From Pegoplata infirma (taxonomy: Eukaryota > Arthropoda > Insecta > Diptera > Anthomyiidae), in contig CAWUER010000483.1 of NCBI GenBank assembly GCA_963921195.1, forward strand, positions 124,001 to 188,000: a stretch of DNA of 64,000 bases. The letters are read 5' to 3'. The notes under the pieces were generated by a model. The model ran no database searches, had not been told where the DNA came from, and worked only from the letters and a program-made list of their open reading frames with translations. Below are positions 34,810 through 45,305 of this stretch, piece by piece. Each line of letters opens with the position of its first letter. Within the stretch, counting starts at the first letter, position 1. The translations under genes were made by a program, and so were the position numbers.

Positions 34810-35756
34810 TTTTTTAACAATAACTGCTTTTTTTGATTATTTTTCGTATATTGGCTTTTTTGCTTTTTTATCTATTTTTTAAAAACCATGAAATTGTGTT
34901 ATTTGGCATGATCTCTACAAAAGGAAATTTTTTTGACCTTATGAAGTAAAGGGTTAACTATATCCAAAAATCTGTAAAATTTAAATTAAATATTTTGGGA
35001 AAATTGTTAAAGGAACCCGGTTTCATAATGGGTTACTTAATTTTTTTTTTTTTTAAATTTTATTTTTTAAAAAAACGTATATTTTGCCCTAGGGTCTGAA
35101 CTTCAAGAGCCCGGTTCGACCTTAAGAACACTCAAAAAATTATGTCATTAACTGTTTGTAGTTTATTTAAAAAGTTTTACGTTTTGTCATTTTTAAAAGA
35201 AAAAACATTTGTTCATTGTTCAGTTTTTTAAATGACTATTTCTGTTCTTTGTTTGAAAAATAACAACATAAAAAATAAAGACTTTCTTTTGCATTCAATT
35301 TTTAAAGTCATTTATTTATTTGTTCTGTAAGTAAAAATAAGTAATTCTTCTTTTATTTTTAATGATTTGTGTACTTTATTTTTTTTTTTTTTAATTGTTG
35401 GCATTTTTTAAAGTCATTATTTTTTACCTACTTGTGTTGGTTATTTTTTAAAAAAATTATTTATAGAAATAACAGTAAAAAATAAATGTTGATGTTTGTT
35501 AAAACAAATGAATAATTACTGGGATAGTTTTCAAATATTTTATCAATGACTTGGATATCGAAAGGTTTTTAAAAAAGTAACATATTTTTTACCCTTAAAT
35601 TTTTTTGTTTTCTAAAATTTTTTTTTTTCAAAATGAATTTCTCTTATTAATTTTTTAACAAAAAAAAAATACGTCAATATCGGTGTCATAATATAATTTT
35701 TTTAAATTATAGTTGTTTTTAATTCGACCTTTCCAATTTAATTATAAAAATAATAT
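34810..35756. other. AT-rich stretch with a lone CACTC-like end
   Basis: CACTCAAAAAATTATGTCATT at about 35133 looks like a CACTC left end, and TTTTTAAAGTCATT words repeat after it (35220-35430), as in the subterminal region of such elements. No GAGTG right end was found, so it may be truncated. Confidence 0.4.
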
Positions 35757-36172
35757 GTTTAAGCCCGAGGCCTGTATTTTTAAATTAAAATTATTTTTTA
35801 TTTATTTCCAATATTTCGCCACTTTCTTGAGAAGAATCCTCAAGGTGATTATAGTGGATTTTAAATAAAAACAAAAACTTTAAAATATTAACGTTGTGTA
35901 GAGCTAGTCATCACAATTTTCTTATTTCCAGCAAAACTAAGATTACCAAATAAGGTATAAAATAAGGTATAGGATCTCTTATTTTATACATTGCAGCACT
36001 GATGATTTTAACAGGCGATGAGACTCAAAGTAATGCATCCACATTATCACAAAGAATACCAGTAAGGTATAAAATAAGTCATAAATTTATAACGAAGAAT
36101 ACGAGTAAGGTGTCAAATATATTATATTTTATAGGTTACGAGAAATGAAATAATATAACATACCAGAAGATA

Positions 36173-36899
36173 CCCAGCAAAACTTAGATTACCAAATAAG
36201 GTATAAAATAAGGTATAGGATCTCTTATTTTATACATTGCAGCATTGATGATTTTAACAGGCGATGAGACTCAAAGTAATGCATCCACATTATCACAAAG
36301 AATACCAGTAAGGTATAAAATAAGTCATAAATTTATAACGAAGAATACGAGTAAGGTGTAAAATATATGATATTTTATAGGTTACGAGTAAGGTATATAA
36401 TATAGCATACCAGAACGTAATATATAAGGTGTTACGAGTAGTGAAAATGTATTAAATTTACTCACGTGATTGTAAGTGAGTGTAAGTAGATAAAATATGC
36501 TCGTGAGTGTGTGTCGTTAGAAATTTCCTGTCGTGAGCCCATCTCTAGTTAAAACTAATGCATTTTTTAATAAAATAATTATTTTTTTATGTTATTGTAA
36601 TGCATTATGCATCCAATTATAAATAATGCATTATTTCAAACTTTCAAATAATACATAATGTAACCAAATATAAGTCATCCATGATTTAATGTTTAGAAAT
36701 AATAAATATGAAATAAATTTTTTCCAATAATCATGCATTACGTAGCAAATTATTAGTAAAGCATTATTTTTCGCTTGGAAATAATACGTTGTGGAACAAA
36801 TGTTTGGTAAGACATCCTAAAATAATGCTACAAATAAGGTATATACATTACCTGGTAATGTGTTATATAATCACTACCCATTACCAAAGTTTTGCTGGG
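36173..36899. mobile_element. CCCAGCAAAA element (complete inner copy)
   Basis: Starts CCCAGCAAAACTTAGATTACC and ends TTACCAAAGTTTTGCTGGG, with TA on both sides (36171-36172, 36900-36901), 727 bp. The left 230 bp match 35938-36165 nearly base for base and the right 480 bp match 38574-39054. The middle contains TAAGTGAGTGTAAGTAGATA and many GGTAATG/CATTATT words. No coding capacity. Confidence 0.9.
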
Positions 36900-36903
36900 T
36901 AAT

Positions 36904-38567
36904 GTGCTCGATTCGGTAGTACTCTTTCACCATTCACCTAATCTTTAAAAATTTGATGTTCTTTCGATGTTAAAGATTTTAACATTTTTTTCTTGTTAAA
37001 ATTAAAGATCTAGATAATATCTTCAATAATTACAAGAAAAAATTTAAAAATCTTAAAATTCGAAAGGATATCAAATTTCTAAAAAGTACCCGAGTAAAAA
37101 TGATAAGATATAATTATATCTAACAAGATATGATTGTACATATTTATATCTTACACAAGATCAAATTATATATAACCAGATATGTAAGATCTGCTGCTAT
37201 ATATAACGATATCTTGTATTATATCTAGTTATATCTTCTATCATATCTGTCACTTAAGAAAGATTTACATTCATATCAGCTATCAACGTAATCAAACAAC
37301 GAAGCTTTTTTAGAATTCGATTTTTGATGGACACCCTCTATATTTAAAATCTTTGTGATTTTTTATTTGTTTTCATTTGGTATACCAAATGAAAACAAAA
37401 TTGAAAATGTAAATACAAAATCAAAAAAAAATAAAAACAGAAAATTCTGTCAAAAAATAAAAATATTTTTAATAAAAAAAATGTTATGTACATATTTTGG
37501 AAAAATAAAATAAAATGTTTATTATTTCCATCAAACTAAAAGAAAATCAATATGAATCCAGCTCATAGATGTTTCTAACGTTGATGTAAGTATCCTAGCA
37601 ATGAAAATGAAAATTAAAAATCAAAGTATTATAAATTTCTCTCCATTTTCAGATTTTTTCAAAATATCAAATTGATGTTAAATTGGAATTGGAAACAAAT
37701 TATGAGTTTTATGAAGATGAAGACTGAAATTAGTTTTCCCAACAACAAATGTATGATGACCAAAATTTTTTTCCTGAAATCCAAAAAATGCAGAGGGCTC
37801 GGTTTGCTTAAAATTAAATCAGTAAAAGTTTTTTAATATCCACGGATATTGTTAATAAGGTACATCTACCCCAAATTCCAAAAAAAATAGAATTTTGGGA
37901 TATATTCGAATACCATTTTACGTGTTTTTATATAAATTTTAAAACTCATTCAATATTTTGAGCCTTAAGAGAATAATCACAATTGGAGCGGGAAGCATTT
38001 TTCCTCAACTGTTCACATACGTTTTATATAAAAACAAAATTCCGGCCGCGTTTTTCCGCCAAACTAGATTTGATTCTATTTTTATGAGGACAATTGCGGA
38101 AAACCGCAGGCCTCTCCAATTTTGATTATTGTCTAAGATTTGTTTATCTAATAAGATTTATTACATTTTTTTCTTGTTTTAAAATTGTTTTTAATTATGT
38201 TATATGTATGTTAAAACATCATTATTATTACTGAATAAAACTGAATTATTACCATTTTAAATAAAAATGTAATTATTATTTGCAAAATTCCAAAAATCGA
38301 TGTTATCCCTATATGCTACAATATCAAATTTGATCAAGTCAGATCCTTTAAGATCAGAATATATGTGGGACAAATGTCGGATCCAACGAGATCTAATTTG
38401 ATCAGTTTGTATCAGAACTGATCACAACTGATATAATTAGATCAGGTCAATTTCCAGATCTAATAAGATCTGATTATATATTGAGCCAGATCAAAATAGA
38501 TATGGTGCAATATCAAAATTTTTACTCGGGTAGGTGAATGGTGAAAAAGTACACCCGAATCGAGCAC
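36904..38567. mobile_element. TGTGCTCGATTCGG-ended element
   Basis: The left arm (36903-36940) and right arm (38531-38568) pair over about 37 bp: GTGCTCGATTCGG, TACT.TTTCACCATTCACC. Inside the left arm lies a smaller hairpin (36945-37086) with AAATTTGAT..CTTTCGA words inverted. The CCCGAG element B is inserted directly beside the right arm. Target duplication unclear. Confidence 0.7.
37089..38530. mobile_element. TA-flanked CCCGAGTAAAAAT element (copy B)
   Basis: Starts CCCGAGTAAAAATGATAAG and ends AATTTTTACTCGGG, TA on both sides (37087-37088, 38531-38532). The left subterminal zone is ATATAATTATATC/GATATAATTATAT words; the right one is GATCTAATTAGATC/TGATCAGTT words. Interior 37380-38280 is AT-rich and contains no frame of note. 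It has the same termini as 1048-1943 but different internal words. Confidence 0.85.
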
Positions 38568-39160
38568 AATATATGTATAAGGTGTTACGAGTAGTGAAAA
38601 AGTACTTTTATATTAAATTTACTCACGTGATTGTAAGTGAGTGTAAGTAAATAAAATATGCTCGTGAGTGTGTGTCGTTAGAAATTTCTTGCCGTGAGCC
38701 CATCTCTAGTTTAAACTTATGTATTTTTTTATAAAATAATTATTTTTTATGTTATTGTAATGCATTATGCATTCAATTATAAATAATGCATTATTTCAAA
38801 CTTTCAAATAATACATAATGTAACCAAATATAAGTCATCCATGATTTAATGTTTAGAAATAACAAATATGAAATACATTTTTTCCAATAATCATCCATTA
38901 CGTAGCACGTTATTAGTAATGCATTATTTTTCACTTGAAAATAATACGTTGTGGATTAAATGTTTGGTAAGACATCATAATGCTACAAATAAGTTATATG
39001 CATTACCTGGTAATGTGTTATATAATCACTACCCATTACCAAAGTTTTGCTGGGTTACAATCAACTATACTCCCTGAGGATGCTACTTGAAGAGCGGCGA
39101 AATATTGAAAAAAATAAAGAATTTTAACTTAAAAATCCAGCCCCGAGCTTAAAAGTTTAA

Positions 39161-40557
39161 TTTTTATAACATAATTTTTATTTTGCTAAAATAATAATTT
39201 TACTTATGCGCAAAATTCATTACAAAGGAACTCCAAAATCTTTAAAACTTTCTCAAACTCCCCACACCACGAAGCATCCCCGCTTTTCTTTCAATTTTTT
39301 TCTGTGAACATTTTGGAGGGCGGTAATATTTTCACTTGTTTTAGTTAATTGAACTAATTTTTTAGTTAATTTTACAAAAAAAGTGAGTGTACATTTAATT
39401 TAAATATAAATTTAAATAAAATTAAATCACAAAAGGTCAATTGTTTTTTATGGCATATACGTATTTTTTTAACAAACATATATCGTACAAGTTAATCCTT
39501 TGGTTAGTATTGCTGCTCAATATTTTATGTAAATTGAAAATTATATTGTGATCAGCTTAAATCACATTTTTAAATTGATATTTTACGAGTTGCATTAAAT
39601 GAACAGCTGTTTTATTGTTGTGTTTTATTTTTTTACTTTTGGCCATTTTAACCAAGGACTCTACAGTGCTTCTAGAGAGGATGTTAAGTTTTGTGATGAC
39701 AACAATTTAAAAATAATTGAAAAAATATAAAATATTATAAATTTTCTATTGTAAAAATAATAACAAGTTAAATAATCGAATTTGTCGTTGTTGAAAAAAT
39801 ACAAATTTTGTATTTATCATATTATTAAAAGTCGTTGTTGACACTACAAAATTAATTGTTGATATTAAGTTTTTTCCAATTGTTAACAAAAATAATGTTT
39901 CAGAGTAAGGTAATTGATATTACAAACTCCTATATGACAAATATTGGTGTCAATTTAAAGGATTTTTAATATTGCTAAATATGGATGAAAAAAAAATCAT
40001 TTTCTTATGTGCGTCATTACAATTTTGAACATCCTTTAAGTGCACAATATAAAATCCTTGATATAAGCTTCAAAAAAGAAATAATCAGGTCATTATTTAA
40101 AATTAATTTCCGTTTTTTTTATGATTTTTATTTCATTGTAATTTTATTTGCAAACATAAATATTAAGAATGTAAAACTTTTAAAGGGTTGTTGGCGGTCA
40201 GAACTTTTAACACACAATCAACACCAATTTAAGCTTTTTTATTGAGGTTGAAACAGCCTTCTCATATTTCGATTACTCGCAAAAAATAAATTAAATTATA
40301 GTAAATATAATGAGGTTAAATAAACATATTTTTTTCGCTGGTTACAACAAAATGGACAAAAAAAAATTAATATAAATGTGTGATATTTTCAACATGGTAG
40401 TAAGTATTTATGAACGCAGCTTAATTTGTTAATTATACAAAGATAATTAAAATAAATTTCAATGAGTTTTTTTTTTGTTTTTTAAATGTGCAACAAAAAT
40501 CATTTATACAATAAAGTATTGGATTGGCATGATCATAAAATATTGTACAAAAGTAAT
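39161..40557. other. AT-rich stretch, nothing recognised
   Basis: No repeat with a second copy was found. One plus-strand frame (39985-40245, 86 residues) has no recognisable domain and a base composition like its surroundings; it is not called. Confidence 0.4.
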
Positions 40558-40559
40558 TA

Positions 40560-40591
40560 AGGAGTGAGATCATAAAAATGTTAACACACAT
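40560..40591. repeat. DD37E transposon terminal inverted repeat, 3' side of gene
   Basis: Perfect 32-bp match, inverted, to 41824-41855. Identity ends at the next base. Confidence 0.97.
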
Positions 40592-40693
40592 AAAGTTAAA
40601 TAAAAAACAGACTACTGAATTTTAAGACTTCAAACCAAATTTTTATTAAATAAAATTTAATACAAAATCATAACAAAAAAACCGCATGGAACT

Positions 40694-41701
40694 CTAACCA
40701 CTACGAACAAAGTTATCCACTTTTTCCGGAAACCCTCCCATTAAGGCTTTTATGGTAGTTTCTGTCACCTTTTTAGAGCAGGTGGTCCAACTACGTTTGA
40801 AATCTTGCATGTCCTGGGAGACCTTTTTTGTGCCCTTTAATTCTTTTTTAACAAGAGCCCAATATCTCTCCACTGGCCTGAGCTCCGGGCAGTTTGGTGG
40901 ATTTGCCTCTCTTGGTACAAAAACCACATTATTATCATTATACCACTCCAGCGCTTTCTTGCTGTAGTGACAAGATGCTAAATCGGGCCAAAAGTAAGTG
41001 GATACATTGTGCTGACTCAAGAACGGAAGAAGTCTCTTCTGCAAACACTCCTTGATATAAATTTCGCTGTTTATAGAGCCAGATGTCACAAATGACTGGC
41101 TTCTTTGGCCGCAGCTACATATGGCTTGCCATACTAGGAATTTTTTGGGGAATTTCGTTTGCTTTTTTGACCGAAATTTTTCCGCAACATTTCCTCGAAC
41201 ATCGGAAACATAAAATTCTTGACCAGGGAGCTGCGCAAAATCAGCCAGGACATAAGTTTCGTCGTCCATTACACAACAGTTGTATTTTTTTATAAAATTT
41301 GATTTCAATTTTCTAGCTCTGGTTTTGGCCGCCAAATTTTTAAAAGCGTTTCTATCGGGAACTTTTTGAACTTTGTAGGACTTTAGTCCCGCCTTACGTT
41401 TCACTTTACGTACAAAAAAGTCTGAGCATTGGGCTAACCGAGCTGTTTTTCTGCCAGATGTGTTAGGAGCTCTCTTAAGGATGCTTTTAACTTTATATGC
41501 CTTACCAATGTTACGATAACCAGTCGTTGTTCCTGTTCCCGGCTTCCTTTCAATTGTTAGGTGTTCCAGATACCTTTTTACCACTTTTGAAACTGTTTGG
41601 CGGCATACATTAGTTTCTTTGGCAATTTTTTTGTATGTCCATGTTTGGTTATGTTGAAAATATTTAATTATTTTTGAACGCACTTTTCTTTCATCGTCCA
41701 T
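40694..41701 (-). CDS. DD37E-type (ITmD37E-like) transposase
   Basis: A 335-residue DDE transposase that would cut out the element and rejoin it at TA sites in the nucleus. Residues 13-45 (WTYKKIAKETNVCRQTVSKV) form a helix-turn-helix, and 83-107 a second one, the paired-like DNA-binding part. The catalytic triad is visible. The first Asp is in MDDETY (D147), the second in YFWPDLASCHYS (D240) and the Glu in CPELRPVERYW (E278). That leaves 37 residues between the last two, which defines DD37E. This spacing was first described for the ITmD37E family of mosquitoes, known also from other animals. Length is normal for the family (about 340). The start ATG lies 122 bp inside the right terminal repeat, and no earlier in-frame ATG is seen. 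An AATAAA signal lies past the stop on the minus strand. No stop, frameshift or missing key residue. Frames on the other strand here are shadows. Confidence 0.96.
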   Translation of the reverse strand: MDDERKVRSKIIKYFQHNQTWTYKKIAKETNVCRQTVSKVVKRYLEHLTIERKPGTGTTTGYRNIGKAYKVKSILKRAPNTSGRKTARLAQCSDFFVRKVKRKAGLKSYKVQKVPDRNAFKNLAAKTRARKLKSNFIKKYNCCVMDDETYVLADFAQLPGQEFYVSDVRGNVAEKFRSKKQTKFPKKFLVWQAICSCGQRSQSFVTSGSINSEIYIKECLQKRLLPFLSQHNVSTYFWPDLASCHYSKKALEWYNDNNVVFVPREANPPNCPELRPVERYWALVKKELKGTKKVSQDMQDFKRSWTTCSKKVTETTIKALMGGFPEKVDNFVRSG

Positions 41702-41823
41702 TGTGTAAAAAATTGCAAATTAAAACTCATGATGTAAATTAATTTATTAACTGACATATTTTTAAAATGTAAACTGCCGAAAAAAAAAAATTTGGAAGCT
41801 TTACACCAAAGTTGTAGGCAAAA

Positions 41824-41855
41824 ATGTGTGTTAACATTTTTATGATCTCACTCCT
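41824..41855. repeat. DD37E transposon terminal inverted repeat, 5' side of gene
   Basis: Perfect inverse of 40560-40591, followed by the duplicated TA. Confidence 0.97.
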
Positions 41856-41901
41856 TATATGCATACATTGGAACATAGATGGATAGATAGAGGTGTTAGT
41901 A

Positions 41902-42324
41902 ACCCAGCAAACAAAAAAACAAGAGACTTTAAAAATAAATAATAATGACAAATTATAATGTTCGGAATAATTGCGATTCTTTGCACTTACAGAAAACTTT
42001 AAAAATGTAAATGCAGAAATTTTTTATTCCACTTACACTCAATCGCATTTACTACTTATCACGAGTGAGTGTGCAAAAATTTGCACTTGTGAAAAGTTGC
42101 ACATGTGAATCATTTTTTTCACAACTCAGCCATTGCACAACTACAAACTTTATCAGTTTAATACAAAAAAAATAATCCTTTCTGCATTAAATTTGCCCTC
42201 AAATATTTTTAGAAATTATCGCTTTTGGTTTTGCCACTTTTCATTGGAAAAGTTGACCGTGTTGATTCTTCGTATGATTAAAATGTTATTTGAATGCTTT
42301 TACTTTTTTGTTTTGTTGCTGGGT
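41902..42324. mobile_element. Small TA-flanked ACCCAGCAAAC element
   Basis: Starts ACCCAGCAAACAAAAAAACA and ends TTTTTTGTTTTGTTGCTGGGT. TA lies on both sides (41900-41901, 42325-42326). Subterminal words are TTGCACTT/AAGTGCAA types. 423 bp, no coding capacity. It is the shortest member of the CCCAGC group here. Confidence 0.8.
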
Positions 42325-42586
42325 TATTGCTGATTATATAAAGCTTTTATAAAAAACGTTAGTGATTTTAAATGAATTACAATAAATATTTTAATAATAA
42401 ATATAAAAACATTAATTTAATGGTAAAGTGATTGCAAAAAAAAAAAAAAAAAAAAAACTAAAGGTGGGTGGTATAGGGCGATTATATGATGACCTACACA
42501 AAAATAGGAAAAATCTACTATCACTCAAAAAAGATGAGTAAAGAGAGAAACACATTATGAGAAATTAACCTGAATTGACATAAGTA
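42325..42586. other. AT-rich stretch with an A-run
   Basis: A run of about 21 A at 42437-42457. Nothing else was recognised. Confidence 0.4.
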
Positions 42587-44068
42587 CACACAGGAATTGA
42601 ATTAGCTAATTTTCAACTAAAATTAAGTTAACGCAACAAAAATTCGGTTGATACATTAAAATATTGGATGTCACAATTAATTACACTGTACAACAATTTC
42701 AAATTTTTTCCAAAGTTACGGGGTTGCGACGATTGATTCTGGTAGAGGAGACAAAAAAAGATACACGTGTCTCGGCGTTTTGCAAGATCACATCGGAATT
42801 TTATTTTAGAGACGGTTAAAGTTTCCCAGCCTTGGCCTGTTCTTGCAACATATCGGTATAAAAAAATATGTTTTCTAAACATCTGAGGTGTATGGTATGC
42901 TCATCAACTTTGTAGCAAATATTATGGCAAATATTTTTGTGGAACATATTAACCCTCTAGCTCCCTTTCATAATAATATTTTTTGGTTCTATTCCAACAA
43001 ATCGTAGAAAATACCGTGAATAAGGTGGAGGTCGGGTATAATATGTTTTACAAAAATGTTTTCCATAACAATTTACTATACACGTCAGAGCAGACCAAAG
43101 CCCAAAACTTAACACAAGCACCAAAAAAGAGTCAAGTTCAAGATTGCGCATTAAAAAAAATTACAAAAAAAATTAACCCTTAGCGGGCCATCTTAAATTT
43201 GACTGGTTTTTGGTGTTTCTGTTGAGTTTTGAGCTTTGGTGTGTTCTGACATATATAGTAAAATTTTATGGCCAGCATTTTTGTAGAACATTTCATCCCT
43301 GCGCTTCCTCTTTTTAGGGATATTTTATACAATTTGTTTAAATAGAGCCAAAAATTACAGTTATGTGGAGGCGTTAGAGGGTTAATATGTTCGACAAAAA
43401 TATTTGCCATAATATTTTCTATAAAGTTTCTGAACACACCCTAAACATCAGATGTAAATAACACATAGTTTTGTAGACCAATGCAACTTTGCTAATTAAA
43501 AAAATTACAAAATAAATTAACCCTCAAGGGGCAGCCGTGAATTTGACTGGTTTTTTGTATTTGTGTTAAGTTTTGGGCTTTGGTCTGTTTTGTAAAATTT
43601 CATGGTCAACATTTTTGTAGAACATTTCATCCCCGCCCTCCCCCTCTTTCGGGGTGTTTTTTACAATTTGTTGGAATAGAGCCAAAAAATGTCGTTATAA
43701 GAGGGAGTTAGAGGGTTAATATGTTCCACAAAAATATTTGCCATAATATTTCCTTCAATGTTGCTGTACACACATACACCTCAGACGTAAAGAAAATATA
43801 GTTTTATATACCGATATGTTGCAAGAACGGGCCAAAGCTGGGAAACTTTAACCGTCTCTAAAATAAAATTCCGATGTGATCTTGAAAAACGCCGACACAC
43901 GTATATTTTTTTTAGTCTCTTCTATCAAAATCAATCGTCTTAAACAACCACAATCAATCGAGTGAAACAACCAGAATATTTGGTTCTCACAACCGAATAT
44001 AATAGAGGCAACCAAATTTTATGTTGATGCAACTAAAACATTCAGTTGGAAATTTATTTTTGTGTGTG
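42587..44068. mobile_element. TA-flanked CACACA element with a foldback core
   Basis: Starts CACACAGGAATTGAATTAG and ends AAATTTATTTTTGTGTGTG, TA on both sides (42585-42586, 44069-44070). Subterminal words CAACCGAAT/ATTCGGTTG lie near both ends. Inside, arms of about 250 bp (42720-42985 and 43700-43945) are inverted copies sharing CCGATATGTTGCAAGAAC, TTTAACCGTCTCTAAAATAA and AACATATTAACCCTCTA. Between them run about two direct units of 340 bp marked by AAATTTGACTGGTTTTT at 43195 and GAATTTGACTGGTTTTT at 43530. The open frames here (42628-43437) are repeat products. Confidence 0.82.
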
Positions 44069-44070
44069 TA

Positions 44071-45239
44071 AAACTATTGCACTGTTCAGATTCAAAGTCG
44101 AGCCAAAAAGTGGAAAACTTTGCCTTCAAACGTATAAAGACTGGTACCAAATTTGAATAATCACGTTTAGAGTCGAAAAACTCAAATCTAAATACAACAG
44201 ATGGCGCTGGTAATCGCGGAATTCTATGATAGGGTTTTTATTGCAGCACCTTAAGGTATACTTAAAAAATAAAACAAATATACTATAAACAATTTAAATA
44301 AAAGCAGGAAGAGTTCTAAAAGTAAAAACCTAGTTTAATGAAAATGTATTAAATCGTTTTGTTTTTTAAATTATATTCCTAATTTTATTAACAACAGACC
44401 TCACCACTAATTAATACTACCCCAGACTGGAATGAAGTGTAGGGTACACATAACATGATTCAGAGATTATGCAAACAAAAAAACGTGCATATTTTATCTT
44501 TGTGTTTCTAAGGATGTAATCATAAACTTTTTTTGATTAAACACCTGTTCATTGAAGTTTTATATACATATTCTACATAAAACATACATATATTGACTAC
44601 GAGAGTATTAAAAAACCAAACATTGATGACACAATTTTGTTGTATGATTACAACGTCATATTTAGTGTTTTTTCACTGTATAACAAATATTTCTACATAT
44701 ACTATCATACATACAGTCAATGGAAAAAGTAAGTAATCCCTACATATTTTTAAATAATTTTTAATGGAAAAAAATCAATTTTGCTGTCCAAATTGAGTAA
44801 ATGAGAAATGTAGTACGAGGGTCGATATCAAGCGTAAAATTATTTATAGACATTTCATAACAACTTATTTAAATTATTTTCAAATTTAGTTTCCAATTTA
44901 AAATTACAAATTTAAAAGGTTGTCTTTAAATTATTTCACTTTCTAGTTCGATCCTCGTATAACTAAGCCGTAGAATTGGAATGTGTTGGAATATATATGT
45001 CCTTTATTTATCTAAATGTGTTGTTATGCCTCTAGAAACTTGGAATCAAAACATACAGCTTTGTTCCGGGACGGAGACTAATTAAAGATGGCAAATGGAG
45101 GGACGTCTCTAGGCTCTAGGGAGCTGCACGATCTTTCTGATTTGTCGTATGTCAAATTTCAACATCTAACGAGTTTCATAAGAAGCTTAAATTGGTTTAA
45201 CGATAGGGACTAGTAGAAAACCTATTAAAGTCCCGTGAT
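44071..45239. other. AT-rich stretch, nothing recognised
   Basis: No repeat or gene was recognised. Confidence 0.4.
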
Positions 45240-45305
45240 ATCGCAATGGACCTCAGAGTCTACGTGTATTGACGTAAAACGTCAGCAGCCACTTACAACC
45301 TAAAC
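45240..45305 (-). repeat. Dispersed GTAAGTGGCTGCTGACG repeat, reverse copy
   Basis: ATGGACCTCAGAGTCTACGTG, GACGTAAAACGTCAGCAGCC and ACTTACAACCTAAAC are the inverse of 16845-16895 and of 48150-48205. Confidence 0.8.

Larger units (their letters stand above)
35937..39054. mobile_element. CCCAGCAAAA element (outer copy), split
   Basis: The left part (35937-36170) and right part (38570-39054) together correspond to the complete copy at 36173-36899. The left terminus has TCCAGC for CCCAGC. With that substitution allowed, TT flanks both ends. The right end is GTTTTGCTGGG. The two halves are pushed apart by 2.4 kb of inserted DNA, including a second copy of the same element. Confidence 0.78.
35757..39160. 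mobile_element. Outer inverted-repeat element around the 36-39 kb nest
   Basis: The left arm (about 35760-35853) and right arm (about 39063-39155) are inverted copies of roughly 95 bp. They share GCCCGAGGCCTG/CAGCCCCGAGC, CAATATTTCGCC/GGCGAAATATTG and ATCCTCAAGG/CCTGAGGATG. All other elements from 35937 to 39054 lie inside it. Ends are approximate and no target duplication was seen. Confidence 0.65.
40560..41855 (-). mobile_element. Intact DD37E Tc1/mariner-type transposon
   Basis: A complete 1,296-bp element. The terminal inverted repeats are 32 bp and perfect (40560-40591, 41824-41855). They start AGGAGTGAGATCATAAAAAT. The target dinucleotide TA is duplicated on both sides (40558-40559, 41856-41857), the mark of the IS630-Tc1-mariner superfamily. 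A single uninterrupted transposase gene fills most of it. Perfect ends and an open gene suggest recent arrival and possible present-day activity; whether it still moves cannot be read from one copy. Confidence 0.97.

Noticed and set aside
35937..39054. LTR retrotransposon, from the long direct repeats
   Set aside because: The repeats are pieces of two copies of one CCCAGC element with inverted termini and TA or TT flanks. There is no TG...CA end, primer site or coding core.
42628..43437. Several small frames in the foldback core
   Set aside because: They follow the inverted arms and the 340-bp units and differ in frame between units.
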